25,717 nt of DNA from Porphyromonadaceae bacterium UBA7332 (GCA_002471225.1 DKPO01000041.1:1-25717), one strand, 5' to 3'; counted from the first letter of the stretch, positions 1 to 8,934 are shown. The notes: a model not told the origin generated them from the letters alone. Numbers and translations: made by a program.

Positions 1-1
1 G

Positions 2-1192
2 GGACGTTTAGGGAATGAAGGAGCTTTGGGATATTATGACTTCTTAGCTTTGATAAAAACTTATAATAGCCTATATATGGGTTATGTACAAGGTTCAGGT
101 GAGAATCCATGGCCTGGAAGCATTGCCCCGGGTCTGGAAAATCGTAATTTGAAATGGGAAACGACTGATACAAAAAATATAGGTTTGGATTATGGCTTTC
201 TGTTAAATAGATTGTATGGTAGTATCAATTACTATTATAATAAAACAGAAGATTTGTTGATTACAAAGAAAATGCCCCCATCAGCCGGTTTATGGGATCC
301 TACTTTGAATGTAGGTAAAATTAAGAATAGTGGTATTGAATTCGAAGTAAACTGGGTAGATCGGATTAATAGTTTCGAATATAATGTGGGCTTTAATCTC
401 ACAACAGTGAACAATAAAGTTCTGAGTCTGGCATCAGATGATCAGATTTTATATGGAGAAGGTCTTAAATACGGATCTGAACATTTCCCGACTCAAACTC
501 GTGTAGGAAGACCTATAGGTGCGTTTTATTTGTATAAGTCAGATGGTCTTTTTCAAACAATGGATGAAGTAAACGCACATAAAGGAGAAAAAGGTATTTT
601 ACAGCCGAATGCAAAACCTGGAGATATGCGTTTTGTTGATGTAAATGGTGATGGAGAAATTAATACAGATGATCAGGTATTTTGTGGGACAGGTATTCCA
701 AAAGTTGAGGCAAATCTGAATTTGGGATTAAGTTATAAAGGTTTTGATTTTTCGGTTGTTTTTGGTAGTGCCTGGGGACATAAGATTTATAATGGTAACA
801 GATATTTCTATGAAGGAATGGCTTCGGGAACGAACTTCCTAAAATCGACCTTAAATGCATGGACTCCGGAGAATAGGAATACGAATGTTCCAAGAGCGGT
901 TCTTCAGGATAAAAATGGAAATGCCCGAGAGTCGGATCGTTTTCTTGAAAATGGAAATTTTATACGTATGCGTCAGATACAATTAGGTTATTCTTTACCT
1001 TCAGTAGTTTTGAAGAAAGCCTGGATTGAAAGTTTACGTTTCTATGTAAGCGGAGAAAACTTATGGACATGGACTAATTATAGTGGTGTTGATCCGGAGT
1101 TTTCGAGAGCAAGTGTTTTGAACTCGGGTATTGATAACTTGATTTATCCGTTTAACAGAACTTATGTAGTCGGCTTACAACTTGTATTCTAA
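2..1192 (+). CDS. susC: SusC-family TonB-dependent outer-membrane receptor, C-terminal part
   Basis: This is the C-terminal 396 residues of a SusC/RagA TonB-dependent transporter, which imports glycans or glycopeptides through the outer membrane together with SusD. The reading frame is open to the window edge (the first codons read GRLGNEGALG), so the plug, the TonB box and the N-terminal carboxypeptidase-like domain lie outside. The visible part is the beta-barrel. It has the family-typical segment around 600-700 with GDMRFVDVNGDGEINTDDQ, and it ends in an aromatic barrel strand closing with LVF. The TTG at 26 that could be read as a start is an internal Leu codon. The stop lies 21 bases before susD, so the two are co-transcribed. 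The family is certain; the substrate cannot be read from the sequence. Confidence 0.95.
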   Translation, partial: GRLGNEGALGYYDFLALIKTYNSLYMGYVQGSGENPWPGSIAPGLENRNLKWETTDTKNIGLDYGFLLNRLYGSINYYYNKTEDLLITKKMPPSAGLWDPTLNVGKIKNSGIEFEVNWVDRINSFEYNVGFNLTTVNNKVLSLASDDQILYGEGLKYGSEHFPTQTRVGRPIGAFYLYKSDGLFQTMDEVNAHKGEKGILQPNAKPGDMRFVDVNGDGEINTDDQVFCGTGIPKVEANLNLGLSYKGFDFSVVFGSAWGHKIYNGNRYFYEGMASGTNFLKSTLNAWTPENRNTNVPRAVLQDKNGNARESDRFLENGNFIRMRQIQLGYSLPSVVLKKAWIESLRFYVSGENLWTWTNYSGVDPEFSRASVLNSGIDNLIYPFNRTYVVGLQLVF

Positions 1193-1213
1193 TTAATTAA
1201 AATCTGAAAACCT

Positions 1214-2740
1214 ATGAAAAAGATATTATTGTCATTATCCGTTTGTTTGTCTGTTTTGAGTTTCACGTCATGTGAAGATTTTCTCACAGTTGAGTCTCCG
1301 GATCAGCTAACGTCATCGTCTTTCTGGCGTAATAAAGCAGATGCTGAAGCAGGTTTGGCTGCAGCTTATTCAAAAATGGAATCTTCTACAGATGTATGGG
1401 GATTTGCTGAAATACATTGGCCTGTTGAAGCCTATAGAGAAGATATTATAAATATGGGTACGGATGCCCTTAATTATCAGAACTGGACCGAATTAGCCTT
1501 TTTTAACTATACCAATGGAAATTCTCAGTTTTCTATGTATTGGCAGGATAACTATTCAGGTATAAGTTATTGTAATCAGGTTATAGAAAAAGTCGCTGAA
1601 ATTCCGGCACCAAATATTTCAGATTCAGATAAACATCAGATAATACAAGAAGCAAAATTTCTTCGGGCATTTTATCATACCAAACTGTTAATGAACTGGA
1701 ATCAGATTGTTGTTCGAGATAAATATATAACCTCACAAGGAGACTTAAGTAAAGAAATATCTCTACGCACCGAAGCCTGGGATTTTATAGTTAAAGATTT
1801 GGTTGATGCTACATCTCTTCCTGCTTCTCAGCCTACTGATCAGATAGGACGAGCAACAAAAGGTGCAGCTTACTCTTATCTGGGATGGATTTATTTGACT
1901 CGGGCTTATGAAGAACCAGCCCGTAAAGAGGAATTCTTAACTGCAGCAGTCGAAGCTTTGAATAAAGTAGAAGGATACGAGTTAGTTAAAGATTTCCTAA
2001 GCATGTTTAATGGAAAGAATAAGAATTCAAAAGAATCAATTTTTGAACTTCAATTCTCAATGTCTAGTGATAATGGAGCTTATTATCGTACGGCTTTGCA
2101 TAGATGGATTGGTGTAAGTGAGCTTTGGGGATGGGATGAAATTTTACCAAGTCAAAGTTTGGTTGATGAGTATATGAAAGAGGGAAAAACATCTGTAACA
2201 GGAGCATATGATTCACGTTTATATGCGACGATATTCTTCCAGGATCCGTATTTTAATGATGGTACAGGAAAAGTATACGGTTACGATTATAATGACTGGT
2301 TCCAGAATTCAGAAGGAGTTCCCTATAACCGACCTGCTTTCCGAAAATTCATGCCCGCCACAATGGAAGAACTGGAAATGTCCCGCACAGCAGTTAATAT
2401 CCCGCTAATGAGATATTCTAATGTACTGTTGATGCTTGCAGAGGCATTAAATGAATTGGGTCGGACATCTGAAGCGATACCTTATATTAATCAAGTACGC
2501 GAACGCGCTGATATGCCTGCAATGAAAGGAACATCACAAGTTGATGTAAGAGCTCAGATTGAACATGAACGTATTTTAGAATTCCCGCTGGAAAACTATC
2601 GTTTTTATGATCTGAGACGATGGGGTAAAGTAAAAGAAGCCTTAAGTGCTGTGGGACGAAATGAATTTAATCCCGACAAGAATAACTTTTATCCGATTCC
2701 ATTTATAGAAATTATTTCGAATGACAAGATTTCTCAATAA
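1214..2740 (+). CDS. susD: SusD/RagB-family glycan-binding surface lipoprotein
   Basis: This 508-residue SusD homologue is a surface lipoprotein that caps the SusC barrel and binds the incoming ligand. The lipoprotein signal is visible: a charged start (MKK), a hydrophobic run, and a lipobox ending in Cys20 (FTSC), followed by EDFL. Family hallmarks are the FWRNKADAEAGLAAAY segment near residue 40, EAKFLRAFYHTKLL (helical TPR-like part), GRATKGAAYSYLGWIYL, and the late NQVRERADMP and LRRWGKV segments before a YPIP motif near the end. The length is normal for the family. It follows susC by 21 bases. A strong hairpin lies 19 bases after its stop, so susCD messages probably end there in part. 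Confidence 0.96.
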   Translation: MKKILLSLSVCLSVLSFTSCEDFLTVESPDQLTSSSFWRNKADAEAGLAAAYSKMESSTDVWGFAEIHWPVEAYREDIINMGTDALNYQNWTELAFFNYTNGNSQFSMYWQDNYSGISYCNQVIEKVAEIPAPNISDSDKHQIIQEAKFLRAFYHTKLLMNWNQIVVRDKYITSQGDLSKEISLRTEAWDFIVKDLVDATSLPASQPTDQIGRATKGAAYSYLGWIYLTRAYEEPARKEEFLTAAVEALNKVEGYELVKDFLSMFNGKNKNSKESIFELQFSMSSDNGAYYRTALHRWIGVSELWGWDEILPSQSLVDEYMKEGKTSVTGAYDSRLYATIFFQDPYFNDGTGKVYGYDYNDWFQNSEGVPYNRPAFRKFMPATMEELEMSRTAVNIPLMRYSNVLLMLAEALNELGRTSEAIPYINQVRERADMPAMKGTSQVDVRAQIEHERILEFPLENYRFYDLRRWGKVKEALSAVGRNEFNPDKNNFYPIPFIEIISNDKISQ

Positions 2741-2758
2741 ATAAACACTCTTTTTTCC

Positions 2759-2806
2759 AAGACCGGGCCTGTAAGAGGCTATTTATAAAAGCAGGTCCGG
2801 TCTTTT
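2759..2806 (+). terminator. Intrinsic terminator between susD and lysO
   Basis: The arms 2759-2771 (AAGACCGGGCCTG) and 2792-2804 (CAGGTCCGGTCTT) pair over 13 bp with one G-U wobble and a 20-base loop. The right arm ends in a short T run (2803-2806). Only 10 bases separate it from the next ATG at 2817, so a complete separate promoter for the downstream genes does not fit after the hairpin. They are probably reached by read-through, which would set a higher dose of SusCD than of the enzymes. Confidence 0.8.
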
Positions 2807-2816
2807 ACTTAATATT

Positions 2817-3101
2817 ATGTTTACAGTCATACTCTTAATGTTATCCGGTGCTTTTTTAGGATATATATTCCGGAATCAGGGAATCCAGAAAATACATAAA
2901 TTAATAACGCCATTAATATGGCTTCTACTCTTTTTGTTAGGAATCTCTGTAGGAAATAATGAGGCAATTATGAAAGGGATGGGGACAATAGGCATTGATG
3001 CATTTATTATAACATTTGGTGCAATGAGCGTTAGTGTTCTTGGTGCGTGGGGGCTTTATCTATTCTTACATAAATTCAAATCATCAAAAAGACAAAAATG
3101 A
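2817..3101 (+). CDS. lysO: LysO-family lysine exporter, N-terminal half protein
   Basis: This 94-residue, three-helix membrane protein corresponds to the first half of LysO (DUF340; formerly YbjE), the inner-membrane exporter of L-lysine and the analogue thialysine in E. coli. Visible signs are an N-terminal helix with a GAFLGYIFRNQ-like segment, the conserved helix ending LLFLLGISVGNNE, and a third helix before a basic tail (HKFKSSKRQK). Its stop overlaps the start of the next gene by four bases (ATGA), the usual mark of coupled translation. Together the two proteins (94 + 200 residues) match the roughly 300-residue single-chain family. That argues for a genuine two-subunit form rather than a broken gene. 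No signal peptide is needed. Confidence 0.85.
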   Translation: MFTVILLMLSGAFLGYIFRNQGIQKIHKLITPLIWLLLFLLGISVGNNEAIMKGMGTIGIDAFIITFGAMSVSVLGAWGLYLFLHKFKSSKRQK

Positions 3102-3700
3102 GAGGAAGTATTATTATTATATTGTTTTTTGTTGTGGGGGTATTCTGCTCCTTCTATAAATTATTCCCAACTTGGATACTTGATTCTGATTTAAGCTTGT
3201 ATGCTTTATGGGCATTAATGTTCTGTGTTGGAATAAGTGTTGGCGCAGATACGAAAGCATTGACGAATATCCGTTATATCCGTAAAGGCTATATAATTTT
3301 ACCTTTAATTACTATCATAGGAACATTGCTGGGTTCAGCTTTGGTTAGCCCTTTTCTTCCTAAATATACGCTTTCGGAATGTATGGCTGTTGGATCAGGC
3401 TTTGGCTACTATTCATTATCAAGTATTTTTATAACTCAATATAAAGGAGCCGAACTAGGAACGATCGCTCTTATCTCAAATATTATCCGGGAAATTACGA
3501 CCTTGTTGTTTACTCCCGTTTTGGTATATTCTTTTGGGAAGCTGGCTCCTATCTCATGCGGAGGAGCTACAACTATGGATACAACCTTACCCATTATATC
3601 CAGATATAGTGGCAAGGAATTTGCTGTTGTTGCCATATTTCACGGGGTTACAGTAGATTTAACCGTTCCATTTTTAGTAACTTTTTTTGCAACACGCTAA
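3098..3700 (+). CDS. lysO: LysO-family lysine exporter, C-terminal half protein
   Basis: This 200-residue polytopic inner-membrane protein forms the second half of the LysO exporter. The helix ending LMFCVGISVGAD mirrors the LLGISVGNN segment of the preceding gene, so the family's internal repeat is split between two chains. Later parts carry the conserved MAVGSGFGYYSLSSIFITQ, LISNIIREITT and CGGATTMDTTLPII segments, which include the polar and acidic residues expected in the transport path. Translation is probably coupled to the upstream half through the ATGA overlap. The gene is followed after 25 bases by the GH2 gene on the same strand. An amino-acid exporter inside a glycan-utilisation operon is unusual (see findings). 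Confidence 0.88.
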   Translation: MRGSIIIILFFVVGVFCSFYKLFPTWILDSDLSLYALWALMFCVGISVGADTKALTNIRYIRKGYIILPLITIIGTLLGSALVSPFLPKYTLSECMAVGSGFGYYSLSSIFITQYKGAELGTIALISNIIREITTLLFTPVLVYSFGKLAPISCGGATTMDTTLPIISRYSGKEFAVVAIFHGVTVDLTVPFLVTFFATR

Positions 3701-3725
3701 ATAAATAATATAACTGCTTAATGCT

Positions 3726-6700
3726 ATGAATAAAACACTCCTAATATTACTATCCTTATGGATGCCTGCGATTGCTTCATCTCAGGAAAGCGAACATTGG
3801 CAAAATCCCCGGATTAATCAAGTAAATCGTTTACCGCTGGGTGCCCATTTCACGCCATATTCATCGACTGAAAAAGCTTTAGTTGAATCCCGGAAGAATG
3901 ATAGGATTCTTTCTCTTGATGGAATCTGGCAATTTAAGTTTGCGAAAAATTATGCTTCAGCGCCAAAAGATTTTTACAAACCGGGCTATTCATTGAAGGG
4001 ATGGAGTACGATTGAAGTTCCCGGGAGTTGGGAGTTACAAGGTTTTGATGCTCCTATCTATACAGATGTAAAATATCCTTTTCCAGTAGATCCGCCTAAC
4101 GTTCCAGCTGATTATAATCCGGTTGGAAGTTATATCCATGAATTTTCTCTTCCGGCTGATTTTAAGGGAATGGATCTTATATTAGATTTTGAAGGAGTAG
4201 AATCAGCCTTTCATTGTTGGCTTAATGGGGAGTATGTAGGTTATTCTGAAGATAGTAGACTACCTGCTCATTTTGACGTTACCTCGCGAATTAAGCAAGG
4301 TAAAAATAAATTAGCCGTTCAGGTTTTCCGTTTTAGTGATGGTTCTTATCTGGAAGATCAGGATTATTGGAAATATAGTGGTATTGAGCGGGATGTATAT
4401 CTGATTGCTCGGCCTAAAAGTAGGGTAAAAGACTTCGAAATAGGGACTTCCTTACACGATAATTATACAAATGGCACTCTCGATTTATCGTTGTTATTAG
4501 AGCCTTCCCAATTGGAAAAGGGAACAAAGGTGATGATTAATATTTTAGATGGAAAAGAGAAGTTATTAACACAGTCATACATAGTTAAGTCCCCTGTAGA
4601 TACACTTTTAAAATTGAATCAAACACTTCATGACATAAATAAATGGTCAGCGGAGACACCCTATTTATATACACTTTCTGTACAAACGCTTTCTCCTTCC
4701 GGTCAAAAAGAGGCATTTAAGCATGATTTTGGATTTAGAGAAGTAAAAATACATAATGGACAACTCCTTGTAAACGGTACCCCTATTCTTATAAAAGGAG
4801 TAAATCGTCACGAGCATGATCCAAAGAAAGGACGAACAATTACAGTGGAAAGTATGCTCGAAGATATAAAACTTATGAAGCAATTTAATATAAATGCTGT
4901 ACGTAACTCTCATTACCCAAATCGTCCCGAATGGTATGCTTTATGTGACAAATATGGAATTTATCTGGTTGATGAAGCAAATATAGAATCACATGGAATG
5001 GATTTTCATGAAGATGGCACGTTAGCGAATAATCCCGAATGGATAATTCCTTTTATGGAGCGAATGAGTCGTATGGTCGAAAGAGATAAAAATTTCACTT
5101 CTGTTATAACCTGGTCATTAGGTAATGAGTCCGGTTATGGCAGTCATTTTGAAACTATATATAACTGGACAAAAAAACGAGATAATAGTCGCCCAGTACA
5201 ATATGAAGGATCTCGACGCACGGGAGTTTCCGATATCTTTTGTCCGATGTATGCCCGAATTTATACCCTCCGGGAGCATGCTAATCAGCGGCAGTCCCGT
5301 CCTTTGATATTATGTGAGTATGCTCATGCGATGGGTAATAGTGTCGGTAATCTCCAGGATTATTGGGATCTTATTTACAAATATGATCAGCTTCAAGGAG
5401 GTTTTATATGGGATTGGGTAGACCAAACAATAGAATCTAAGGATTCATTAGGTAATAAAATAGCTGCTTATGGGGGAGATTTAGGTTTTGTTGGTATACC
5501 GAATGATTCTAACTTTTGTGCGAATGGTCTGGTAGCAGCAGATCGTACTTTACATCCTCATATCTGGGAAGTGAAGAAAGTCTATGAATATATAGATATG
5601 CAACCAGTCCCGTTTACTATGAATCAAATAAAACTTAAAAACAGATATGATTTTATTGATCTTTCGCATGTCGATCTTAAGTGGGCACTTGAGTCCGATG
5701 GTAAAAAGATAACTTCAGGTGTACTTTTGCTTCCGTCCATTCAACCTCAGGAAGAGGCAATTATAACTATTCCTATGCCTGAGTTCAAAGATGTAAAAGC
5801 AGGTAAAGAGTACTTTCTTAAACTTGAGGCCGTTACAAATATAGATAAGCCTTTGATCCCACGTGGACATATTGAAGCTATGAGCCAATGGAAATTACCC
5901 GTTCAGACACCAGAAGCTCCACTCCAACAGGTTAAAGGCTCCGTTACCATAAATGAAAAATCAGATACTCTAATCCTTAAAGGCTCAGATTTTCAGATGG
6001 CTTTTGATAAGAATACCGGAGTGATGATATCTTTAGTATATAGTGGTAAGGAAGTATTACTTCAGGGACTGGAACCAAATTTCTGGCGTCCTTTGACAGA
6101 TAATGATGTGCCTAATAAAACTTTAGCAAGATGCGGTACCTGGAAAACGGCATCAAAGAATAAAAAGGTAGACTTTTTTAAAGTCATACCGCAGGGAGAT
6201 GGATCTGTAAAAGTAATTGTAGATTATGCTTTAGCTGAACAACAATCAGGATTGAATATGACTTATGAAGTTTTACCTAACGGAATTTTTCAGACAAGTT
6301 ATACTTTTACACCTGGAGATAAACAGTTGCCGGAAATTCCAAGATTAGGTATGTATATGCAACTACAGGGGCAATACGATCAGATGGAGTGGTTAGGACG
6401 CGGTCCTCATGAAAACTATCAGGATCGCAAATCTTCAGCTGCAATCGGACGTTATCGGGCGAGTGTATGGGAGCAATTCCATGCCTATGTACGCCCACAG
6501 GAAACAGCTAATAAATCAGATGTACGTTGGGTGGCTCTTCAAAATGCAGATAAAGAAGGATTGTTGATTGTTGGTAACAAACCTTTAAGTGTGAGTGCAT
6601 GGCAGACAACTCAAGATAAACTGGATCACGTACCATTCCCGGTAGAGCGCCGTCACGGAGGGAGTATTCAGAGAGAAGATCTTGTGTGGCTGAATATAGA

Positions 6701-6866
6701 TCATATGCAAATGGGTGTAGGTGGTGATAATTCATGGGGAGCACAAGTACATCCTGAATATACAATTACACCGCGTAGCTATTCGTATCGTTTTACAACG
6801 ATTCCTGTGACTAATCGATCTGATTTAGCAGAGCTTGCGACAACAAAATGGTTTATCAATGACTAA
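3726..6866 (+). CDS. Secreted GH2 beta-galactosidase (LacZ-like)
   Basis: This 1046-residue glycoside hydrolase family 2 enzyme probably removes terminal beta-galactose by a retaining mechanism. An N-terminal signal peptide (MNKTLLILLSLWMPAIASSQ) sends it to the periplasm or beyond. Approximate domains are: sugar-binding jelly roll 50-225, Ig-like 228-338, TIM barrel 340-625, a second Ig-like domain 640-735, and the LacZ-type C-terminal beta-sandwich 760-1040. The acid/base is Glu468 in WSLGNESG and the nucleophile is Glu531 in LILCEYAHAMGNS. The NSHYPN and DEANIESHG motifs of the LacZ type are intact. The ATG at 3726 is chosen because the one at 3721 runs into a stop. The next gene starts 10 bases after its stop. 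Other GH2 activities are possible, but the whole architecture resembles LacZ. Confidence 0.93.
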   Translation: MNKTLLILLSLWMPAIASSQESEHWQNPRINQVNRLPLGAHFTPYSSTEKALVESRKNDRILSLDGIWQFKFAKNYASAPKDFYKPGYSLKGWSTIEVPGSWELQGFDAPIYTDVKYPFPVDPPNVPADYNPVGSYIHEFSLPADFKGMDLILDFEGVESAFHCWLNGEYVGYSEDSRLPAHFDVTSRIKQGKNKLAVQVFRFSDGSYLEDQDYWKYSGIERDVYLIARPKSRVKDFEIGTSLHDNYTNGTLDLSLLLEPSQLEKGTKVMINILDGKEKLLTQSYIVKSPVDTLLKLNQTLHDINKWSAETPYLYTLSVQTLSPSGQKEAFKHDFGFREVKIHNGQLLVNGTPILIKGVNRHEHDPKKGRTITVESMLEDIKLMKQFNINAVRNSHYPNRPEWYALCDKYGIYLVDEANIESHGMDFHEDGTLANNPEWIIPFMERMSRMVERDKNFTSVITWSLGNESGYGSHFETIYNWTKKRDNSRPVQYEGSRRTGVSDIFCPMYARIYTLREHANQRQSRPLILCEYAHAMGNSVGNLQDYWDLIYKYDQLQGGFIWDWVDQTIESKDSLGNKIAAYGGDLGFVGIPNDSNFCANGLVAADRTLHPHIWEVKKVYEYIDMQPVPFTMNQIKLKNRYDFIDLSHVDLKWALESDGKKITSGVLLLPSIQPQEEAIITIPMPEFKDVKAGKEYFLKLEAVTNIDKPLIPRGHIEAMSQWKLPVQTPEAPLQQVKGSVTINEKSDTLILKGSDFQMAFDKNTGVMISLVYSGKEVLLQGLEPNFWRPLTDNDVPNKTLARCGTWKTASKNKKVDFFKVIPQGDGSVKVIVDYALAEQQSGLNMTYEVLPNGIFQTSYTFTPGDKQLPEIPRLGMYMQLQGQYDQMEWLGRGPHENYQDRKSSAAIGRYRASVWEQFHAYVRPQETANKSDVRWVALQNADKEGLLIVGNKPLSVSAWQTTQDKLDHVPFPVERRHGGSIQREDLVWLNIDHMQMGVGGDNSWGAQVHPEYTITPRSYSYRFTTIPVTNRSDLAELATTKWFIND

Positions 6867-6876
6867 GTCTTTTATC

Positions 6877-8781
6877 ATGAAAACAATATATACTCTGTTA
6901 TTATTAATATCCTGCTTCTTTGCTTGTTCAAAGAAGCAGGATATAGCCGGCGACTATATCGACAGATATAATCAGATCCTGGATATCACGTATGTTCCGG
7001 ATACTCTTTACGGAGGTAAAGGTTGGTTTTCAGATCAAGGTGCATGGATTGGATTTACTCTTCCGTCTGTCGGAAGTCATTTGAATGGATTTTGCGGGCC
7101 ATATGATCTTGATTCCAGATATTGGTTATCTCAATCCTTACTGCAAGTCGGAGATCTATCCGGTAGTTCTGACTTTATAGTTGATTCAACGAATTACTTA
7201 CCTGGGAAAATTGAGATTTTTTCTTCTGATCAGAAGTCTGATATGAGTCAGACACTTCGGTTTATTGATAAAAATCATGTTTTACTAAGCTGCTATTCAA
7301 AGGATATAAATGAATGGATTATAAGCGGTTCTGTAAACAGCGGCTTAAATATCCGCACGATATCGGATGGTAAGAATCTTTTTTTCAGACAACCCGGAGG
7401 GGAAGTTCTTATACTGACATTTCCCTCTTCGGCACAATTAACAGTAGAAGGTAATTCATATAAAACTATAATGAGAGAAGAATCTTTTGTTTATGTAGTT
7501 TTATCTTATTTCAATAGAGAACAAGAACTTACAGCAGGCATCTCTCAGGCAAACAAAATTATCAATCATCCCGATAGTTTTATCAGTTTGCAAACCAATC
7601 GATGGAATGATTATTTACAAAAAATATATCGTCCCGATCTTTCGGATACATATAATCGTATAGCTGCTAAATCTGTAGTAACCCTTATGTCTAACTGGAG
7701 AAGTGCAAAAGGAGCCTTGTTGCATGATGGAGTTGTACCTTCTCATGCTGTAGGATATTTTGTTGGTTTCTGGGCATGGGATTCCTGGAAACATGCGTAT
7801 GCATTGGCTACTTTTGCTCCCGAGCTGGCAAAAGATCAGATTCGTACAATGTTTGATTATCAATTACCCGATGGTATGATTATAGATTGTATCTATACCG
7901 ATTCCAGTGAGAATAATGCGCGAGACAGTAAACCTCCTTTGGCAGTTTGGGCCGTCAACCGCATATTTACACAAACGAATGATACGGCTTTCGTTCGTGA
8001 AATTTATCCACAATTGTTGAGCTATCATAAATGGTGGTTCAGGGATAGAGATCATAATCAGAATGGGATTTGTGAATTTGGTTCGGTTGATGGCACGACA
8101 GAAGCAGCAAAATGGGAGAGCGGAATGGATAATGCGATTCGTTTTGATCAAACCCGGATGCTCCAAAATTCAGATAGTGCATGGAGTTTTGATCAGGAAT
8201 CCGTAGATCTTAATGCGTTCCTGCTTTATGAAAACCAACTTTTGAGAAAACTATCAGAAGTCGCAGGAGTTGATGTGAAAGATATACCCAAAATGGATTT
8301 TAATATAGATTATTTTTTTGATTCTGAAGATGGTTTTTTTTATGACAAAAATTTAAATGGCAATTTTATAAAGGAAGCAGGCTGTGAAGCCTATATTCCT
8401 TTTTGGTCAGAATTAGCAACAAAGGAACAAGCTCAAAGAGCAATGTCCTTTTTTACAGATACAGCGAAGTTTTCAACTTATATACCTTTTCCTACAGTTG
8501 CAGCTGACAACCCTCAGTTTATGCCAAAAGGCTACTGGAGAGGTCCTATTTGGTTGGATCAGGTCTATTTTGGAATTAACGGTATACGTAATTATGGATA
8601 TACGGAGCAGGCAGATAAATACACTGAACAGGTATTTGATCGTCTCAAAGGTCTTCAGGGATCATCTCCTATTCATGAAAATTACGGTACGCATACAGGA
8701 GAAGTCTTAAAAGCACCTCACTTTAGTTGGTCAGCGGCACATCTTCTGATGCTTTTTGAAGAATACAAAAGACCCGATTAA
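6877..8781 (+). CDS. GH63 alpha-glucosidase lipoprotein, YgjK-like
   Basis: This is a 634-residue inverting alpha-glucosidase of family GH63, close in pattern to E. coli YgjK. Signs are GFWAWDSWKHAYALATFAPE, the NARDSKPPLAVWAV segment, WWFRDRDHNQNG, and YWRGPIWLDQVYFG. The likely general acid is Asp418 in WESGMDNA and the general base is Glu601 in IHENYG. An N-terminal beta-sandwich (about 30-230) precedes the (alpha/alpha)6 barrel (about 245-634). YgjK itself is longer (about 780 residues), so an insertion is absent here. The ATG at 6877 is preferred over in-frame starts at 6835 and 6859, because it begins a clean lipoprotein signal (MKTIYTLLLLIS) with Cys13 or Cys17 as the acylated residue. 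YgjK-type enzymes are known to act on alpha-glucosides, including glucosyl-galactose. It is the last gene before a hairpin. Confidence 0.9.
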   Translation: MKTIYTLLLLISCFFACSKKQDIAGDYIDRYNQILDITYVPDTLYGGKGWFSDQGAWIGFTLPSVGSHLNGFCGPYDLDSRYWLSQSLLQVGDLSGSSDFIVDSTNYLPGKIEIFSSDQKSDMSQTLRFIDKNHVLLSCYSKDINEWIISGSVNSGLNIRTISDGKNLFFRQPGGEVLILTFPSSAQLTVEGNSYKTIMREESFVYVVLSYFNREQELTAGISQANKIINHPDSFISLQTNRWNDYLQKIYRPDLSDTYNRIAAKSVVTLMSNWRSAKGALLHDGVVPSHAVGYFVGFWAWDSWKHAYALATFAPELAKDQIRTMFDYQLPDGMIIDCIYTDSSENNARDSKPPLAVWAVNRIFTQTNDTAFVREIYPQLLSYHKWWFRDRDHNQNGICEFGSVDGTTEAAKWESGMDNAIRFDQTRMLQNSDSAWSFDQESVDLNAFLLYENQLLRKLSEVAGVDVKDIPKMDFNIDYFFDSEDGFFYDKNLNGNFIKEAGCEAYIPFWSELATKEQAQRAMSFFTDTAKFSTYIPFPTVAADNPQFMPKGYWRGPIWLDQVYFGINGIRNYGYTEQADKYTEQVFDRLKGLQGSSPIHENYGTHTGEVLKAPHFSWSAAHLLMLFEEYKRPD

Positions 8782-8806
8782 TTGACGAAATGTCCCTGAA
8801 TAATGT

Positions 8807-8836
8807 ATTTTCGCCCATTTTTCGTCATTTTCGTCC
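8807..8836. repeat. Three tandem 10-bp direct repeats
   Basis: Three consecutive units sit with an exact 10-base period: ATTTTCGCCC (8807-8816), ATTTTTCGTC (8817-8826) and ATTTTCGTCC (8827-8836). GACGAAAT at 8784-8791 is close to an inverted copy of the unit. A spacing of one helical turn is what stacked protein-binding sites would show. The rest of the gap 8782-8934 holds the hairpin listed separately and no clear TAnnTTTG promoter. Confidence 0.6.
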
Positions 8837-8861
8837 CAAATAACCTATTGTTTATCCCTTG

Positions 8862-8910
8862 TCGGTTGCTGATAATTCGGTTACGAATATATTAGCAACC
8901 GATATTTTTT
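8862..8910 (+). terminator. U-tailed hairpin before the GH5 gene (terminator or leader attenuator)
   Basis: Arms 8862-8874 (TCGGTTGCTGATA) and 8890-8902 (TATTAGCAACCGA) pair over 13 bp with one wobble and a 15-base loop. TATTTTTT (8903-8910) follows. It would end the transcript coming from the GH63 gene. It lies only 24 bases before the next ATG, leaving little room for a promoter, so it may instead sit in the leader of the GH5 message. Confidence 0.72.
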
Positions 8911-8934
8911 ATGTAAACGATAAAAAGCGGGACT

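Noticed and set aside
26..28. TTG start for the SusC fragment
   Set aside because: The frame continues to the window edge with family-typical residues, so this is an internal Leu codon.
3090..3105. Frameshift breaking a single lysO gene
   Set aside because: The two halves meet by a clean ATGA overlap at the natural repeat boundary, and their summed length fits the family.
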